Positions 15,666 to 25,588 are shown, numbered from the stretch's first letter. The stretch: DNA of 64,000 nucleotides from Salipaludibacillus agaradhaerens (GCF_002019735.1 NZ_KV917378.1:2568869-2632868); one strand, 5' to 3'. Numbers and translations: made by a program. Notes: generated by a model from the sequence alone, not told the origin.

Positions 15666-17783
15666 ATGATGTATGTGTCTGCTAGGGACCGCTACATTTT
15701 AGATAAACTAATTGAACAACCTGAGGGAGTGACGATCCGGGAGATCGCCAGCTCCCTTCAAGTCAGTGAGCGAACCATTCACCGTGACTTAACGACGTTT
15801 GATGCGCTTCTACGCCCTTATGAATTAACGTTGAAGAAAAAAACGGGTAAAGGAATTTACCTACAAGGGGCTAAGGAACAAATTAAGCAGTTCGCTCAAG
15901 ACTTACAAGATTCAAAGCATGTGGATTTCATGCCTGAACAGCGTCAGGTGATCATTACGTGTAAATTGCTAGAAGCGTTTGAGCCTACAAAGCTGCAATC
16001 CCTCGCTTCAGATCTAAATGTCACTGTGGCGACTGTTAGTAATGATTTAGAAAAAGTCGCTGAATGGCTGGCCAAGTACGATTTAAACCTAAAGAAACGG
16101 CGCGGATACGGCATCCAAGTCACTGGTCTTGAATCAGCAAAACGCCGCGCCATCAGTGGTATTCTTGCGGAAAACTTCGATGAAGCTGACATTCTCCAAT
16201 ATATCCGGCGACAACTGCCTTCAGAAAGTGCTGCAGTGAGTCAGTCGATCGCTGGACAATTACTTGGCTTTATAAATGTGGAGAAGTTGAAGCAAGTGGA
16301 GGAAGCGGTTGAAAGAATCAGCCGCTCTTTAGATTATCGTCTGGCAGATTCCGCATACATTGCTCTTGTTGTGCACTTAACACTCGCTATTGAACGTATT
16401 TTAAAAGGCGAAAACATTCAAATGAACGATGAGTTAATGGACCGTCTCAAAGGAAAAAAAGAATTTAAGCTTGCAGCAGAAATGGCACAGCAGCTTGAAG
16501 ACACTTTTTCGTTAAAAATCCCTGATGCCGAGGTCGGGTACATTACCATGCATTTACGGGGGGCAAAGATACGGCAAGATACGGCCGTCTTGTTTACCGA
16601 AGAAAATATGGATACGGCTATGATTGCTAAAAAGCTAACGGAACAAGTTAGTCAACGGGTAAAGATAGACTTGCAGAAAGATCTGTCCCTCTATCAAGGA
16701 CTGATGGCTCACTTAGACCCAGCCCTTTATCGCTTAAAACAAGGCATGCACATTTACAATCCTTTGCAGGACAAAATACAGCAAAACTATCCTGAACTTT
16801 TCACGATTGTTAAAGAAGCTTTTCAACAGGTCCTCACAGACCTTCCCATTCCCGATGAAGAAATTGGCTTTCTCGTCCTTCATTTCGGTTCAGCGATTGA
16901 ACGGGATAATCAGCGGAGAACCCATGAAGCCGTGGTTATTTGCTCCAGTGGTATTGGGTCATCCAAGATGATCGCAAGTCGGTTGCAGAATGAATTTCCT
17001 GCTATTACAAAGGTTAAAAATATGTCCCTGTTTGATTTAGATGATATGAAGCCTGAAGAACTCGATTTAGTCATCTCCACCATTCCGTTAGTAGATTATT
17101 CGGTGGATTATGTCCAGGTGAACCCCTTCTTAACAAAGGAAGACGTGTTAAAAATCCAAGAGTATATCGACAGGCAAGAACGTCAAAAAACCATGCCGAA
17201 ACAAACGGTGCCATCTATCAAAAAAGAATTGAAAAGCACTCATGCAGCACAGAGTGTATTTATGAAAATGCAACAAAGTCTCACCTGCACAGTGGCATTG
17301 CTAGAACATTTTAGACTTATCAAGAGCACAAAAACTGGCTCGCTCTGGCCCTCTCTTACAGAAACGATGGAGACATTAAAAGAAAAAGGCCTCATTACTC
17401 ATGTCGAGGCTGTCATAAGCAAACTAAAAGAACGCGCTAAAATGTCTGGGTTAGGGCTGCCTAACACCACTATGGCCCTTTATCACGCAAGAAGTGAACA
17501 CGTCTTTCAGCCACTCTTTCTCATACATGAATTGGCACAACCCGTCACCGTTGACGCAATGGATTCACGCACCATTGAGATGAAAAGGGTGCTGATTATG
17601 CTTGGTCCAGTCGATATGACGCAGGAAGAGACTGATATATTAAGTTCAATCAGCAGCATGATCATCGAAAATGATGACAGCCTTCACTTATTTCAATATG
17701 GAAGTGAAGAGGACATCTCACATTTCATCAGTCATCGGTTGATGACGTACTATCAAAATTATTTTAATGAAGGAGATTCATAA
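15666..17783 (+). CDS. mtlR: PRD-containing mannitol operon activator
   Basis: This 705-residue regulator has N-terminal helix-turn-helix domains (SLQVSERTIHRDLTTF, about 25-45), two PTS regulation domains (about 190-400), an EIIB-like domain with a cysteine in VVICSSGIGSSK, and a C-terminal EIIA-like domain. In Bacillus-type MtlR, phosphorylation of PRD2 by HPr activates it, and interaction with MtlA/MtlF phosphorylation states turns it off when mannitol is absent. The gene sits between mtlA and mtlF and ends two bases before mtlF, so it is in the operon it controls. Two ATG codons in tandem follow a GGAG site. Confidence 0.92.
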   Translation: MMYVSARDRYILDKLIEQPEGVTIREIASSLQVSERTIHRDLTTFDALLRPYELTLKKKTGKGIYLQGAKEQIKQFAQDLQDSKHVDFMPEQRQVIITCKLLEAFEPTKLQSLASDLNVTVATVSNDLEKVAEWLAKYDLNLKKRRGYGIQVTGLESAKRRAISGILAENFDEADILQYIRRQLPSESAAVSQSIAGQLLGFINVEKLKQVEEAVERISRSLDYRLADSAYIALVVHLTLAIERILKGENIQMNDELMDRLKGKKEFKLAAEMAQQLEDTFSLKIPDAEVGYITMHLRGAKIRQDTAVLFTEENMDTAMIAKKLTEQVSQRVKIDLQKDLSLYQGLMAHLDPALYRLKQGMHIYNPLQDKIQQNYPELFTIVKEAFQQVLTDLPIPDEEIGFLVLHFGSAIERDNQRRTHEAVVICSSGIGSSKMIASRLQNEFPAITKVKNMSLFDLDDMKPEELDLVISTIPLVDYSVDYVQVNPFLTKEDVLKIQEYIDRQERQKTMPKQTVPSIKKELKSTHAAQSVFMKMQQSLTCTVALLEHFRLIKSTKTGSLWPSLTETMETLKEKGLITHVEAVISKLKERAKMSGLGLPNTTMALYHARSEHVFQPLFLIHELAQPVTVDAMDSRTIEMKRVLIMLGPVDMTQEETDILSSISSMIIENDDSLHLFQYGSEEDISHFISHRLMTYYQNYFNEGDS

Positions 17784-17785
17784 TC

Positions 17786-18223
17786 ATGAGTAAACCAATC
17801 TTACCGAAAGAAAATGTTAAATTAAGCGCTGCTATTTCTACTAAGGAAGAAGCAATTCGTGAAGCTGGTCGCGTTCTCGTCAAAGGCGGCTATGTGGATG
17901 AAGCCTACGTGGATAAAATGTTTGAACGAGAAGAGCTCACATCTACGTTTATGGGTAATTACATTGCTATTCCACATGGAACAGAAGATGCTAAAGATAC
18001 TGTTCTTGCATCAGGTATCTCCATTCTTCAGCTAGCCAGTCCCATTGATTATGGTGATGGCAATCAAGTAAAAATGATCTTTGGAATTGCTGGGAAAAAC
18101 AATGAACACCTTGATATTCTTTCTAAAATTGCAATTGTGTGCTCTGATGAAGCTAATATTACTAAAATGGTGAATGCGTCCAGTGAAGATGAGCTTTTAT
18201 CCTTGTTTAGCGAGGTGAATTAA
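17786..18223 (+). CDS. mtlF: Mannitol-specific PTS enzyme IIA
   Basis: The 145-residue protein is a stand-alone EIIA of the fructose/mannitol class. The phospho-histidine is His64 in AIPHGTED. It takes the phosphate from HPr and passes it to Cys389 of MtlA. A GAAGGAG ribosome site precedes the ATG, and the stop is one base before mtlD. The length is normal for the family. Confidence 0.95.
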   Translation: MSKPILPKENVKLSAAISTKEEAIREAGRVLVKGGYVDEAYVDKMFEREELTSTFMGNYIAIPHGTEDAKDTVLASGISILQLASPIDYGDGNQVKMIFGIAGKNNEHLDILSKIAIVCSDEANITKMVNASSEDELLSLFSEVN

Positions 18224-18224
18224 C

Positions 18225-19364
18225 ATGCAGGTTGTTCATTTTGGCGCTGGTAATATCGGACGGGGCTTTATTGGCAAAATTCTAGCGGAAGCAGGATATG
18301 ACATCATCTTCGTAGATGTGAATGAGACGATTATTAACGAGATCAATGTGCAGGGACACTATAACGTGTTTTATGCTGAAGAAGAAAAGCGCTCGTTTAC
18401 AGTAAGTGGTGTAAAGGGGCTCCATTCAGTCCATGATGAGGAAAGCGTGATTCAAGCTATTACTGAAGCGACGTTAGTTACGACTGCCGTCGGTGCTCAT
18501 ATCCTTCCTCATGTCGCTCCTGTTATTGCGAAAGGACTCATTAAACGCGTGATCATGACAGACGACCCGTTAAATGTCATTGCTTGTGAAAATGCGATCG
18601 GTGGATCAGATCTTTTAAAAGAAGCGATTCATAACCATCTTGAAGAAGATACTACTGAGCATATTGAGCGTCTAATTGGTTTTCCAAATGCGGCCGTTGA
18701 CCGTATCGTACCTAATCAGTCTCAAGCGAATGTTCTAGATGTCCTCGTCGAGCCATTCTTTGAATGGGTTGTGGATAAGAGTGGAATTAAAGGAGAGCTT
18801 CCACCGGTTAAAGACATCCATTTTGTTGATCAGCTTGAAGCCTATATTGAAAGAAAGTTATTTACAGTGAACACAGGGCATGCTCTCGCCGCTTATGCTG
18901 GATATAAAGCCGGCAAAAAAACCGTGCAAGATGCATTAAATGATGACACTATATTAGCCTCTATCCGAAAAGGCCTCCAAGAAACCGGCCGTTTAATTGT
19001 GGAAAAACACGGCTTCAACGCTTCTGAACATGACCACTATATTGAGAAAATTCTCGGGCGATTTTCTAACCCTTTCATTATTGACGAGGTGACTCGTGTG
19101 GCTCGTCAACCTATCAAGAAATTAGGCTACAATGAACGGTTAATTAGTCCTGTACGACAGTTAAAAGAGCGCAGCCTATCAGCCGATGGCTTAATAGCTG
19201 TCATTGTAGCTGCCCTTCAATATGATTATTCAGAAGATACTGAAGCTGTCGAATTACAACAGAAAATAAAAGAGAAGGGTGTTCAAGCGGCCTTTTGTGA
19301 GGTTTCAAGATTATCTCCTGAAGACAGTATTACTGCAGAAGTGATATCTCTTTATAATCGCTAG
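18225..19364 (+). CDS. mtlD: Mannitol-1-phosphate 5-dehydrogenase
   Basis: The 379-residue cytoplasmic enzyme oxidises mannitol-1-phosphate to fructose-6-phosphate with NAD+. The start HFGAGNIGRGFIG is the Rossmann dinucleotide-binding loop, and KLFTVNTGHALAAYAG is the conserved active-site block of polyol dehydrogenases. It is the last gene of the operon, followed by a terminator. Its product feeds directly into GlmS as well as glycolysis. Confidence 0.95.
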   Translation: MQVVHFGAGNIGRGFIGKILAEAGYDIIFVDVNETIINEINVQGHYNVFYAEEEKRSFTVSGVKGLHSVHDEESVIQAITEATLVTTAVGAHILPHVAPVIAKGLIKRVIMTDDPLNVIACENAIGGSDLLKEAIHNHLEEDTTEHIERLIGFPNAAVDRIVPNQSQANVLDVLVEPFFEWVVDKSGIKGELPPVKDIHFVDQLEAYIERKLFTVNTGHALAAYAGYKAGKKTVQDALNDDTILASIRKGLQETGRLIVEKHGFNASEHDHYIEKILGRFSNPFIIDEVTRVARQPIKKLGYNERLISPVRQLKERSLSADGLIAVIVAALQYDYSEDTEAVELQQKIKEKGVQAAFCEVSRLSPEDSITAEVISLYNR

Positions 19365-19418
19365 AGAAATAATGCCTTGTATAAAACATGAGCGTTATCT
19401 TCATATTAAGTTTATATG

Positions 19419-19450
19419 AGCGACTCATTCTATTGAGTCGCTTTCGTCGT
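19419..19450 (+). terminator. Terminator of the mtl operon
   Basis: GCGACTCA and TGAGTCGC form a perfect 8-bp stem with a 6-base loop followed by a short T-rich stretch, 55 bases after the mtlD stop. Confidence 0.6.
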
Positions 19451-19707
19451 GTTATTACGGTAACTACAATAAAGAGTAGTGAAGCCATCATCTCGTTATT
19501 AATTTTACCCGTTCTTTTATTTCTGTCACCACAAGCTTTCGTCAAACTATGCCCTTCGCATTTTTAAGTAAATTCAGTGTGAATGCATGTATTTTGCTTC
19601 TTGTTGGACCAACTGCTGATTTAATCTTTGTCTTATATACGGTTTATTCCTATTGCCTTAAGCATGTGCCGAGTCACTTAGGCATATTCTTTCATAGTCA
19701 ATTAACA
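19451..19707. other. Intergenic region between converging mtlD and glmM
   Basis: No supported gene. The plus strand could read a short hydrophobic stretch (ISLLILPVLLFLSPQAF), but it is broken by stops and has no ribosome site, so at most it is a relic. Confidence 0.4.
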
Positions 19708-19750
19708 CAAAAAAGGCCAACGTAGCAGCAAATTCCTGCGCAGTCAGCCT
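19708..19750 (-). terminator. Terminator after glmM
   Basis: On the reverse strand AGGCTGAC pairs with GTTGGCCT (two G-U pairs), with an inner GCAG/CTGC stem, and is followed by six T. Confidence 0.6.
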
Positions 19751-19762
19751 CCCTTTATGCGT

Positions 19763-21124
19763 CTATTCTAATGACCCTAGTTCGCGTTTAACAACGCCAA
19801 CAATTTTATCCACATATTTATCGCAAAGCTCTACAGTTGGAGCCTCTGCCATAACACGGACGAGCGGTTCTGTACCAGATGGTCTGACGAGCACTCTTCC
19901 TTCACCGTTCATTTCACTTTCGACAATATTAATTTCATCAGCGATAATACTATTATTATGGAGAGCGTTTTTATCTGCTACACGAACATTAACGAGCTTT
20001 TGCGGGTACTTCGTGACTTCCGCAGCAAGCTCAGACAATGCTTTACCTGTCGCCTTCACAATTTGAACAAGTTGAAGAGCTGATAACAATCCGTCTCCTG
20101 TCGTGGTGTAATCTAAGAAGATGATATGTCCCGACTGCTCACCACCCAGGTTAAAGCCGCCTTTTCTCATCTCTTCCATAACATAACGATCACCCACAGC
20201 TGTTTGCTTCGTATCAATATCTGTATGTTCAAGCGCTTTGTAAAAACCAAGATTACTCATGACAGTTGTCACAATCGTATTATGCTTCAACTGTCCTTTT
20301 TCCTTCATATACTTTGCACAAATATACATGATTTGGTCGCCATCAACGATGTTGCCATTTTCATCAACCGCAATTAAACGATCCGCATCTCCATCAAAAG
20401 CAAGGCCAATATCAGCGCCTTTCTCTTTCACGAGAGCAACTAGCTCTTCCGGGTGAGTTGAACCGAATCCATCATTAATATTAACTCCGTTTGGTGAAGA
20501 ACCAATACAAGAGATTTGGTCAGCTTCCAAATCAGCAAACAAATGGTTCGCTAAAGGTGAAGCCGCTCCATGAGCACAATCAATGGCAATATGTAAGCCA
20601 GAGAAATCTTCTGTAACTGTCTGTTTGAGGAATTGTAAATATTTTTGTCCACCCTCAAAATAATCATTAACGGAACCAATTTCTCCGCCAACTGGCCGTG
20701 GGAGGTCGTCTTCCATATCATCCTCTTGTTCTAGTAGTTTTTCGATCTCTTCTTCTTGACTATCAAGTAGTTTAAAGCCATCAGAGCCGAAAAACTTAAT
20801 CCCGTTGTCCTCCACAGGATTATGAGAGGCAGAAATCATGACCCCTGCGTCAGCACTGAGCGCTTTTGTCAAAAATGCCACGCCAGGAGTCGAGATAACT
20901 CCGAGTCGCATAACCTCTGCGCCGATGGATAAAAGGCCTGCTACGAGAGCTCCTTCAAGCATATGACCAGAGATACGAGTATCCCGCCCAATTAGAATTT
21001 TAGGTTTATCCGTTTCTTTCGTCAGAATGTAGCCACCGAACCTCCCCAGCTTAAACGCAAGTTCAGGTGTAAGTTCTTTATTTGCAACCCCTCTCACACC
21101 ATCAGTACCAAAAAATTTACCCAT
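19763..21124 (-). CDS. glmM: Phosphoglucosamine mutase
   Basis: The 453-residue enzyme converts glucosamine-6-phosphate to glucosamine-1-phosphate on the way to UDP-GlcNAc. It begins with the family signature [11 protein letters not shown]. The phosphoserine loop is [17 protein letters not shown] (about 98-115), the metal loop is DGDADR, and the sugar-phosphate loop is [11 protein letters not shown] near the end. It is the third gene of cdaA-cdaR-glmM, the conserved Firmicutes arrangement in which GlmM is known to interact with and restrain CdaA. glmS, usually next, has been separated by the mtl operon. Confidence 0.96.
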   Translation of the reverse strand: MGKFFGTDGVRGVANKELTPELAFKLGRFGGYILTKETDKPKILIGRDTRISGHMLEGALVAGLLSIGAEVMRLGVISTPGVAFLTKALSADAGVMISASHNPVEDNGIKFFGSDGFKLLDSQEEEIEKLLEQEDDMEDDLPRPVGGEIGSVNDYFEGGQKYLQFLKQTVTEDFSGLHIAIDCAHGAASPLANHLFADLEADQISCIGSSPNGVNINDGFGSTHPEELVALVKEKGADIGLAFDGDADRLIAVDENGNIVDGDQIMYICAKYMKEKGQLKHNTIVTTVMSNLGFYKALEHTDIDTKQTAVGDRYVMEEMRKGGFNLGGEQSGHIIFLDYTTTGDGLLSALQLVQIVKATGKALSELAAEVTKYPQKLVNVRVADKNALHNNSIIADEINIVESEMNGEGRVLVRPSGTEPLVRVMAEAPTVELCDKYVDKIVGVVKRELGSLE

Positions 21125-21192
21125 TCATATCGCTCCTTCAGAAGTTAAAAATTCAATATATATATATCACCGAATATGACGCCCTTATTCAT

Positions 21193-22572
21193 TCAGGACG
21201 TGTCCTCTTCCTCATGCTCATTGTTCACATTTTCTGATTCTTCTTCTTCATTATTGTCGTCTTCAGGCTCTTCTTCCTCATTATTGTCTTCCTCATCATT
21301 TTTTTCTTGATTCGTGTTTGCCTGACTGACGCTTCCCCGAGGTGTTTCAGTAATAATAAATGTGACTGTCATGCCTTGCTGAGGAAAGCGAAGATTCTGC
21401 GGGCCACTAATCTCAATATTTGCTTCATGCTCCCCGGCTTCTAATCCCTCTACATCTAGAAGAGCTTGTAATTCAGAACGTTCCAATCTTCCTAAAAGAG
21501 TCGAACTTCCATTAACGATGAGATCGAATTGACCATCGTCAGGAGAGGTTATCTCTATTGATTGATTATCTTCCAACCCTTCAACATCAATCGAAAAATC
21601 AGAAAACTCTCTTTCCTCTTCTTCAGTTACTTCGATATCTACGGTAACTGTTTCTGGACTAACGCTTTCCACGCCGTCTGGCAAAGGGACTTCTAATTCG
21701 AATGTATCATCTCCAGAAATCTCGCTTAAATCAATGTTAGGTAGATCGACAAAGGTAATATCATTAATAACCTCCACTGGGCCATAAATCGTCACATTTT
21801 CGGGATTTAGTCTGACAGTATCTATTGCCATACCATCGGGAAGCTGTCCCTCTCTCCCAAGCCTAACTGGCACTTCCTTATTCGGGCTTGTGACCGGCAC
21901 AGAAACTTCAACAGCTGGTGGATCTGCATTTAACTCTAAATCGTTGCCATTCTCATCATAAAAAATGACCGCCACGGATTCCTCAAATGAGGAATCTCGG
22001 CTAGATAAATCTATGACGGCTTTCGCTGATACAATCTGTTCAATCATCCCTTGAGCAGCTGTAATATCAACGGTCGAAGGGGTCACTTCGGGGGTTCCAA
22101 CCACATACCCTTCTTCCATTTGCCCTTCATTGATGAGCTCTACCTCCACGGGGAAGGACACCGTCTGTTTCTCTTGAATCGTCACCCTAACGGTCATAGG
22201 AACGATAGAAAGCGTGAGATCACTAGGGAACCCACTATGCTGCACGCGTTCATAATAAACACCCTGTTCTTTGTCAGTTAAGTCTACATACACTTCCTGC
22301 TGTGGCTGAGTGACTTGGGCTAAAGTCAAGATATTTTGCGGTCCCCTCAGTGTCACTTGTACCGTTTCTGGCGCCTCAGTAAGTACATAATTTTCCTCGT
22401 CATAATAGACTGTTAACGCCACTTCTTCCATGACTCTTGAGCCATCAGTTATACCGGGAATCCCCCCTGGCTGATTCGGAGTGCCATCCATATTGACCAT
22501 GAGAAATAACATGATGGCAATCACTAGTGAACTCAGTTTAATGAACCAATTTCTATTAAACCATTTATCCAT
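21193..22572 (-). CDS. cdaR: CdaR (YbbR-domain regulator of the c-di-AMP cyclase)
   Basis: The 459-residue protein has one N-terminal membrane span (about 9-27) and an extracellular part made of four YbbR repeats of about 85 residues. The C-terminal 50 residues are almost entirely Glu, Asp and Asn, an acidic tail plausible for a salt-loving organism. CdaR binds CdaA at the membrane and tunes c-di-AMP production. Its start overlaps the cdaA stop by eight bases. Confidence 0.9.
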   Translation of the reverse strand: MDKWFNRNWFIKLSSLVIAIMLFLMVNMDGTPNQPGGIPGITDGSRVMEEVALTVYYDEENYVLTEAPETVQVTLRGPQNILTLAQVTQPQQEVYVDLTDKEQGVYYERVQHSGFPSDLTLSIVPMTVRVTIQEKQTVSFPVEVELINEGQMEEGYVVGTPEVTPSTVDITAAQGMIEQIVSAKAVIDLSSRDSSFEESVAVIFYDENGNDLELNADPPAVEVSVPVTSPNKEVPVRLGREGQLPDGMAIDTVRLNPENVTIYGPVEVINDITFVDLPNIDLSEISGDDTFELEVPLPDGVESVSPETVTVDIEVTEEEEREFSDFSIDVEGLEDNQSIEITSPDDGQFDLIVNGSSTLLGRLERSELQALLDVEGLEAGEHEANIEISGPQNLRFPQQGMTVTFIITETPRGSVSQANTNQEKNDEEDNNEEEEPEDDNNEEEESENVNNEHEEEDTS

Positions 22573-23401
22573 TTTTCTTCCCTCCCCATTGCCAACGGGA
22601 AGATGAACCGTTACCTTCTGGCTTTAACAGTTCTTTTTCTAATAAGTTTCGTAATGCTTCCTCATCTAAACTTCGATGGAGCTCTCCATTTTTTGTCACG
22701 GAAATGCCACCTGTTTCCTCAGATATGGCAATCGTGATAGCATCCGTCACTTCACTGACACCTAAGGCTGCTCTGTGCCGTGTCCCTAACTCTTTCGAAA
22801 TAAATGGATTTTCTGATAATGGTAAATAGCATCCTGCGGCCATTATCTCATTATTTTTCAAAATAACAGCACCATCATGAAGCGGTGTATTTGGGATAAA
22901 TACGTTAATAAGAAGTTCGGACGTCAGTTTAGCATGCATACTGATACCTGTCTCCACATAATCTGTCATCCCTGTTTCTCGCTCCAACGCAATCAGTGCC
23001 CCAATTCGCCTTTTCCCCATATAGTTAGACGCTTTAATAATATGTTCAATCGTTTGTTTAATTTCATCATCATCGGCAATGGAGCTGGAATGAAAGAAGC
23101 GCCCTCTTCCAAGCTGTTCTAAAGCCCGCCTTAATTCAGGCTGAAAAATAATAATAATAGCTAACAACCCGTATGTAACAGCTTGCTGCATAATCCATTG
23201 CAATGTATTTAAGCCGAGGTAGCCACTCAAAAACCACACAGCCAAAATGACTGTGATCCCTTTAACAAGCTGAACGGCACGTGTTCCTTTTATCACCATA
23301 ATTAATTTATATATAACAAAGGCTACGAGCAGGATATCCGCTATGATAGCCAAAGCTCTAAAAAATGAAATGCCTTCGATCAGATTCATCAGGTTCGTCA
23401 T
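22565..23401 (-). CDS. cdaA: Membrane diadenylate cyclase
   Basis: The 278-residue protein makes c-di-AMP from two ATP. Three N-terminal membrane spans (about 10-80) lead to a DAC domain with both catalytic signatures, LHDGAVI (about 170-176) and RHRAALG (about 205-211). It is the first gene of cdaA-cdaR-glmM, with GGAGG before the ATG and an extended -10 promoter close by. The DAC motifs are complete. This cyclase links osmotic and cell-wall control to the GlmM step. Confidence 0.95.
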   Translation of the reverse strand: MTNLMNLIEGISFFRALAIIADILLVAFVIYKLIMVIKGTRAVQLVKGITVILAVWFLSGYLGLNTLQWIMQQAVTYGLLAIIIIFQPELRRALEQLGRGRFFHSSSIADDDEIKQTIEHIIKASNYMGKRRIGALIALERETGMTDYVETGISMHAKLTSELLINVFIPNTPLHDGAVILKNNEIMAAGCYLPLSENPFISKELGTRHRAALGVSEVTDAITIAISEETGGISVTKNGELHRSLDEEALRNLLEKELLKPEGNGSSSRWQWGGKKNG

Positions 23402-23451
23402 GTTCGTTCCTCCAAAATGCCATACTCAGCAAACATGTACTCAACTCGTAT

Positions 23452-23460
23452 ATTATAACA
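23452..23460 (-). promoter_or_regulatory. Extended -10 promoter of cdaA-cdaR-glmM
   Basis: TGTTATAAT on the reverse strand is an extended -10 element about 50 bases before cdaA. No good -35 is seen. Confidence 0.5.
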
Positions 23461-23714
23461 TATTTTCATGCTGTATCATTCTAACTAAGATGATTAATGT
23501 TTCTGCTGGCTTAATATAAATATAGAGACATTTTTTAGACGCTAAAAGAACACAAAACGTTTCTTGATTACTTAAGGAAATTTAATGCATGTTCAAATTT
23601 ACGATACCCGATCAATCTCATCAAACAAAAACGACTCATACAGGGATGTCGTATTACAGACAGATGTTTTCCCATGGGCTCTACTTTAGTTAAAAAATAT
23701 GAAAATATGCCCCT
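23461..23714. other. Intergenic region upstream of cdaA
   Basis: A/T-rich DNA without a supported reading frame. It lies between the cdaA promoter and repeat copy A2. Confidence 0.4.
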
Positions 23715-23821
23715 CTTTCTCCCACTGATTAGTCATTGATTCAATTAGGACATTACTGGCCGTAGCTCACGCCTATATGGATGTCGTCTCCTCTATTTTG
23801 AGCAGGGGGCTTTACATGATA
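23715..23821 (+). repeat. Dispersed structured repeat family A, copy A2
   Basis: Recognised by CCCACTGATTAG, CAATTAGGACATTAC, CGTAGCTCACGCC, CTCTATTTTGAGCAGGGGGC and TTTACATGATAAA. It lies between rsiW and cdaA, pointing opposite to both genes. Confidence 0.65.
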
Positions 23822-23849
23822 AAAGCATACAGTCTTTTCTGTATGCTTT
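23822..23849 (-). terminator. Terminator after rsiW
   Basis: AAAGCATACAG pairs with CTGTATGCTTT around a 6-base loop and is followed by TTATC on the reverse strand. The stem includes the rsiW stop codon. Confidence 0.65.
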
Positions 23850-24504
23850 ATTCTAAGTTATTTTGGCTATCGTTATGTGTCTCCTTCTCTACAAAGCTAA
23901 CTACTTCAGAAAAGAAGGATTTCGTTTGGTACCATAGCCACTCCATGGCTTGATTGATTTCCTTTATTTCTCCTGTTACTTGGTCTGCTGAGGCTAAAAG
24001 ATGTTCTCCGTTAATGATAGTAATATTCCCTGTAACCTCACCCTCAATTTCTATATCCCCGTTACGAATGATTAAATCCCCTTCAATATTTTCTCCTTCA
24101 GGGATAATGACGACGCCTCGCTCCTGATCAACGATAAATCCGCCATCTCCTTGAACGACAATCTCTTTATTGTCATCAGAAAAGGTAGCTGAAAGGCTGA
24201 TCACGAACAGAAGGAAAAATGTTGCTGCCGCTAAGATAAATGGATGTTTCCTCACCCAGTGCTTCCATTTATATGTTTTGGATTGTTTCGGTAATTGCTT
24301 CATAACATTTTCGGTAAAATTAGCCGGTGCTTCAAAATGGGAGCCACTTTGGACAAGGGCGATGGTTTTACGTAATTCCTTAAGATCTTGTTCACAATCC
24401 TTACAAGTCATTATATGTTGTTCAAATTGCTTTTTTTCAAGCAATGTCATGTCTTCATCTAAATATTGATGGATAAGAACTTTATTTTCCTTTGAACAGG
24501 CCAT
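23848..24504 (-). CDS. rsiW: Anti-sigma-W factor
   Basis: The protein of about 218 residues binds and silences sigma-W. Its N-terminus is a zinc anti-sigma domain with HIMTCKDC (H-x3-C-x2-C). One membrane span follows (about residues 85-105), and the extracellular part has repeating beta elements ending in the conserved GEIKEINQAMEWLWYQTK. Sigma-W is freed when regulated proteolysis destroys RsiW. The ATG of MACSKENK is preferred because AAAGGAGTG lies eight bases before it; a GTG three codons earlier overlaps that site. It follows sigW, as in Bacillus subtilis. Confidence 0.93.
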   Translation of the reverse strand: MACSKENKVLIHQYLDEDMTLLEKKQFEQHIMTCKDCEQDLKELRKTIALVQSGSHFEAPANFTENVMKQLPKQSKTYKWKHWVRKHPFILAAATFFLLFVISLSATFSDDNKEIVVQGDGGFIVDQERGVVIIPEGENIEGDLIIRNGDIEIEGEVTGNITIINGEHLLASADQVTGEIKEINQAMEWLWYQTKSFFSEVVSFVEKETHNDSQNNLE

Positions 24505-24525
24505 TCCTGTCACTCCTTTCCACGA

Positions 24526-25089
24526 CTATGAATGTTTAAGCCGCTTACGCAACGCTTCTCTCCCTCGATGTATCCTCGTTTTTACCGTTGCGACTGGAAG
24601 ATTTAATATCTCACTAATCTCTTTTAAAGAGAGGTCCTCTAGGTACTTTAGAATTATAGCTGACCTATATTTAGGTGGTAACGCCATGATTTCCTGCTGT
24701 ACCCATTCCTGCATTTCTAATTGGACAACCTGATCTTCAGGTAATTCTTCTTCTGATGAGATTTGTGAATAATATGTAAGATCCTCTGTTCCTGCTACTT
24801 GATCTTCCAGGTGAAAGTCCGGTTTTTTCTTCCGTATTCGGTCAATGGCCAAATTCGTAGCGATTCTGAACAGCCACGTAGAAAATTTCCGATTAATATC
24901 GTAGGAATCAATGTTCGTGTATGCCCTAAGAAACGCTTCCTGCGCTACATCTTGTGCTTCATGAACGTTTCCTAACATCCGGTAAGCAATATGGTACACT
25001 TTATCTTTATAAAGATCCATTAACTCTCCGAAAGCTTGTTGATCCCCTTTTTTAACTTCAACAATAATTTTTTTAACAACAATATCCAT
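24526..25089 (-). CDS. sigW: ECF sigma factor sigma-W
   Basis: The 187-residue protein has sigma region 2 (AYRMLGNVHEAQDVAQEAFL and NRKFSTWLFRIATNLAIDRI) and region 4 (LKEISEILNLPVATVKTRIH). It is nearly the same as Bacillus subtilis SigW, including length. It directs the cell-envelope stress regulon against antibiotics, alkali and detergents. The ATG of MDIVVKK is chosen because it fits the family length and has GGAGG upstream. A perfect sigma-W promoter precedes it, so the gene is self-activating, and rsiW follows. Confidence 0.96.
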   Translation of the reverse strand: MDIVVKKIIVEVKKGDQQAFGELMDLYKDKVYHIAYRMLGNVHEAQDVAQEAFLRAYTNIDSYDINRKFSTWLFRIATNLAIDRIRKKKPDFHLEDQVAGTEDLTYYSQISSEEELPEDQVVQLEMQEWVQQEIMALPPKYRSAIILKYLEDLSLKEISEILNLPVATVKTRIHRGREALRKRLKHS

Positions 25090-25123
25090 ACCGCATAACC
25101 TCCGCTTCACTGCGGTTACCTTG

Positions 25124-25151
25124 TATACGTTCACGCAAATGAAAGGTTTCA
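25124..25151 (-). promoter_or_regulatory. Autoregulatory sigma-W promoter of sigW-rsiW
   Basis: On the reverse strand TGAAAC (25146-25151), 16 bases and CGTATA (25124-25129) match the sigma-W consensus exactly. It ends about 35 bases before the sigW start. Confidence 0.88.
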
Positions 25152-25335
25152 ATTTAATACACAATCTTTATTTTATCACTTAAAAGCAAAAAAAGAATAG
25201 AGGGTTTCCATTAAATCCACGTTTACTAAAAAATTGTAAAGGGTATTATAAGAATAAATATTTAAACTTTAGTGACAGATGTTCCCTACTGTACAACCAT
25301 TGGTGCACACTACGTGTAGAAGGGGGTCATTGACG

Positions 25336-25530
25336 ATGACTGTGGCTGTTCAAAATCTTTCTAAACACGCTTTACTCACGGAAATCGAGAAAACCCGTTC
25401 AAAGATGCACTATCTTACAGCTAAAAAACATCGCACATCTGAAGAAGTTGTGGAAATAAGTACACATTTAGATAAACTCCTAAACCAATACCAATCGATG
25501 CAACTAAAAAATAACAGCTCGCTCTTATGA
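25336..25530 (+). CDS. Spo0E-family aspartyl-phosphate phosphatase
   Basis: The 64-residue helical protein fits the Spo0E-like family, small phosphatases that remove phosphate from Spo0A and so delay sporulation. The second helix carries STHLDKLLNQY, matching the family S-x-x-L-D core. The ATG of MTVAVQNL follows AAGGGGG; a longer frame upstream lacks a ribosome site. It is divergent from sigW and is followed by a terminator, so it is a single-gene unit. Which member of the family it is cannot be said. Confidence 0.8.
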   Translation: MTVAVQNLSKHALLTEIEKTRSKMHYLTAKKHRTSEEVVEISTHLDKLLNQYQSMQLKNNSSLL

Positions 25531-25539
25531 CAGAAGAAT

Positions 25540-25588
25540 AGGCTTGTAGCCAAAATATTATCGGGCATACAAGCCTTCATTTTTCTTT
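25540..25588 (+). terminator. Terminator after the Spo0E-like gene
   Basis: AGGCTTGTA/ATACAAGCCT with extra GCC/GGGC pairs forms a stem followed by TTCATTTTTCTTT, ten bases after the stop. Confidence 0.75.
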
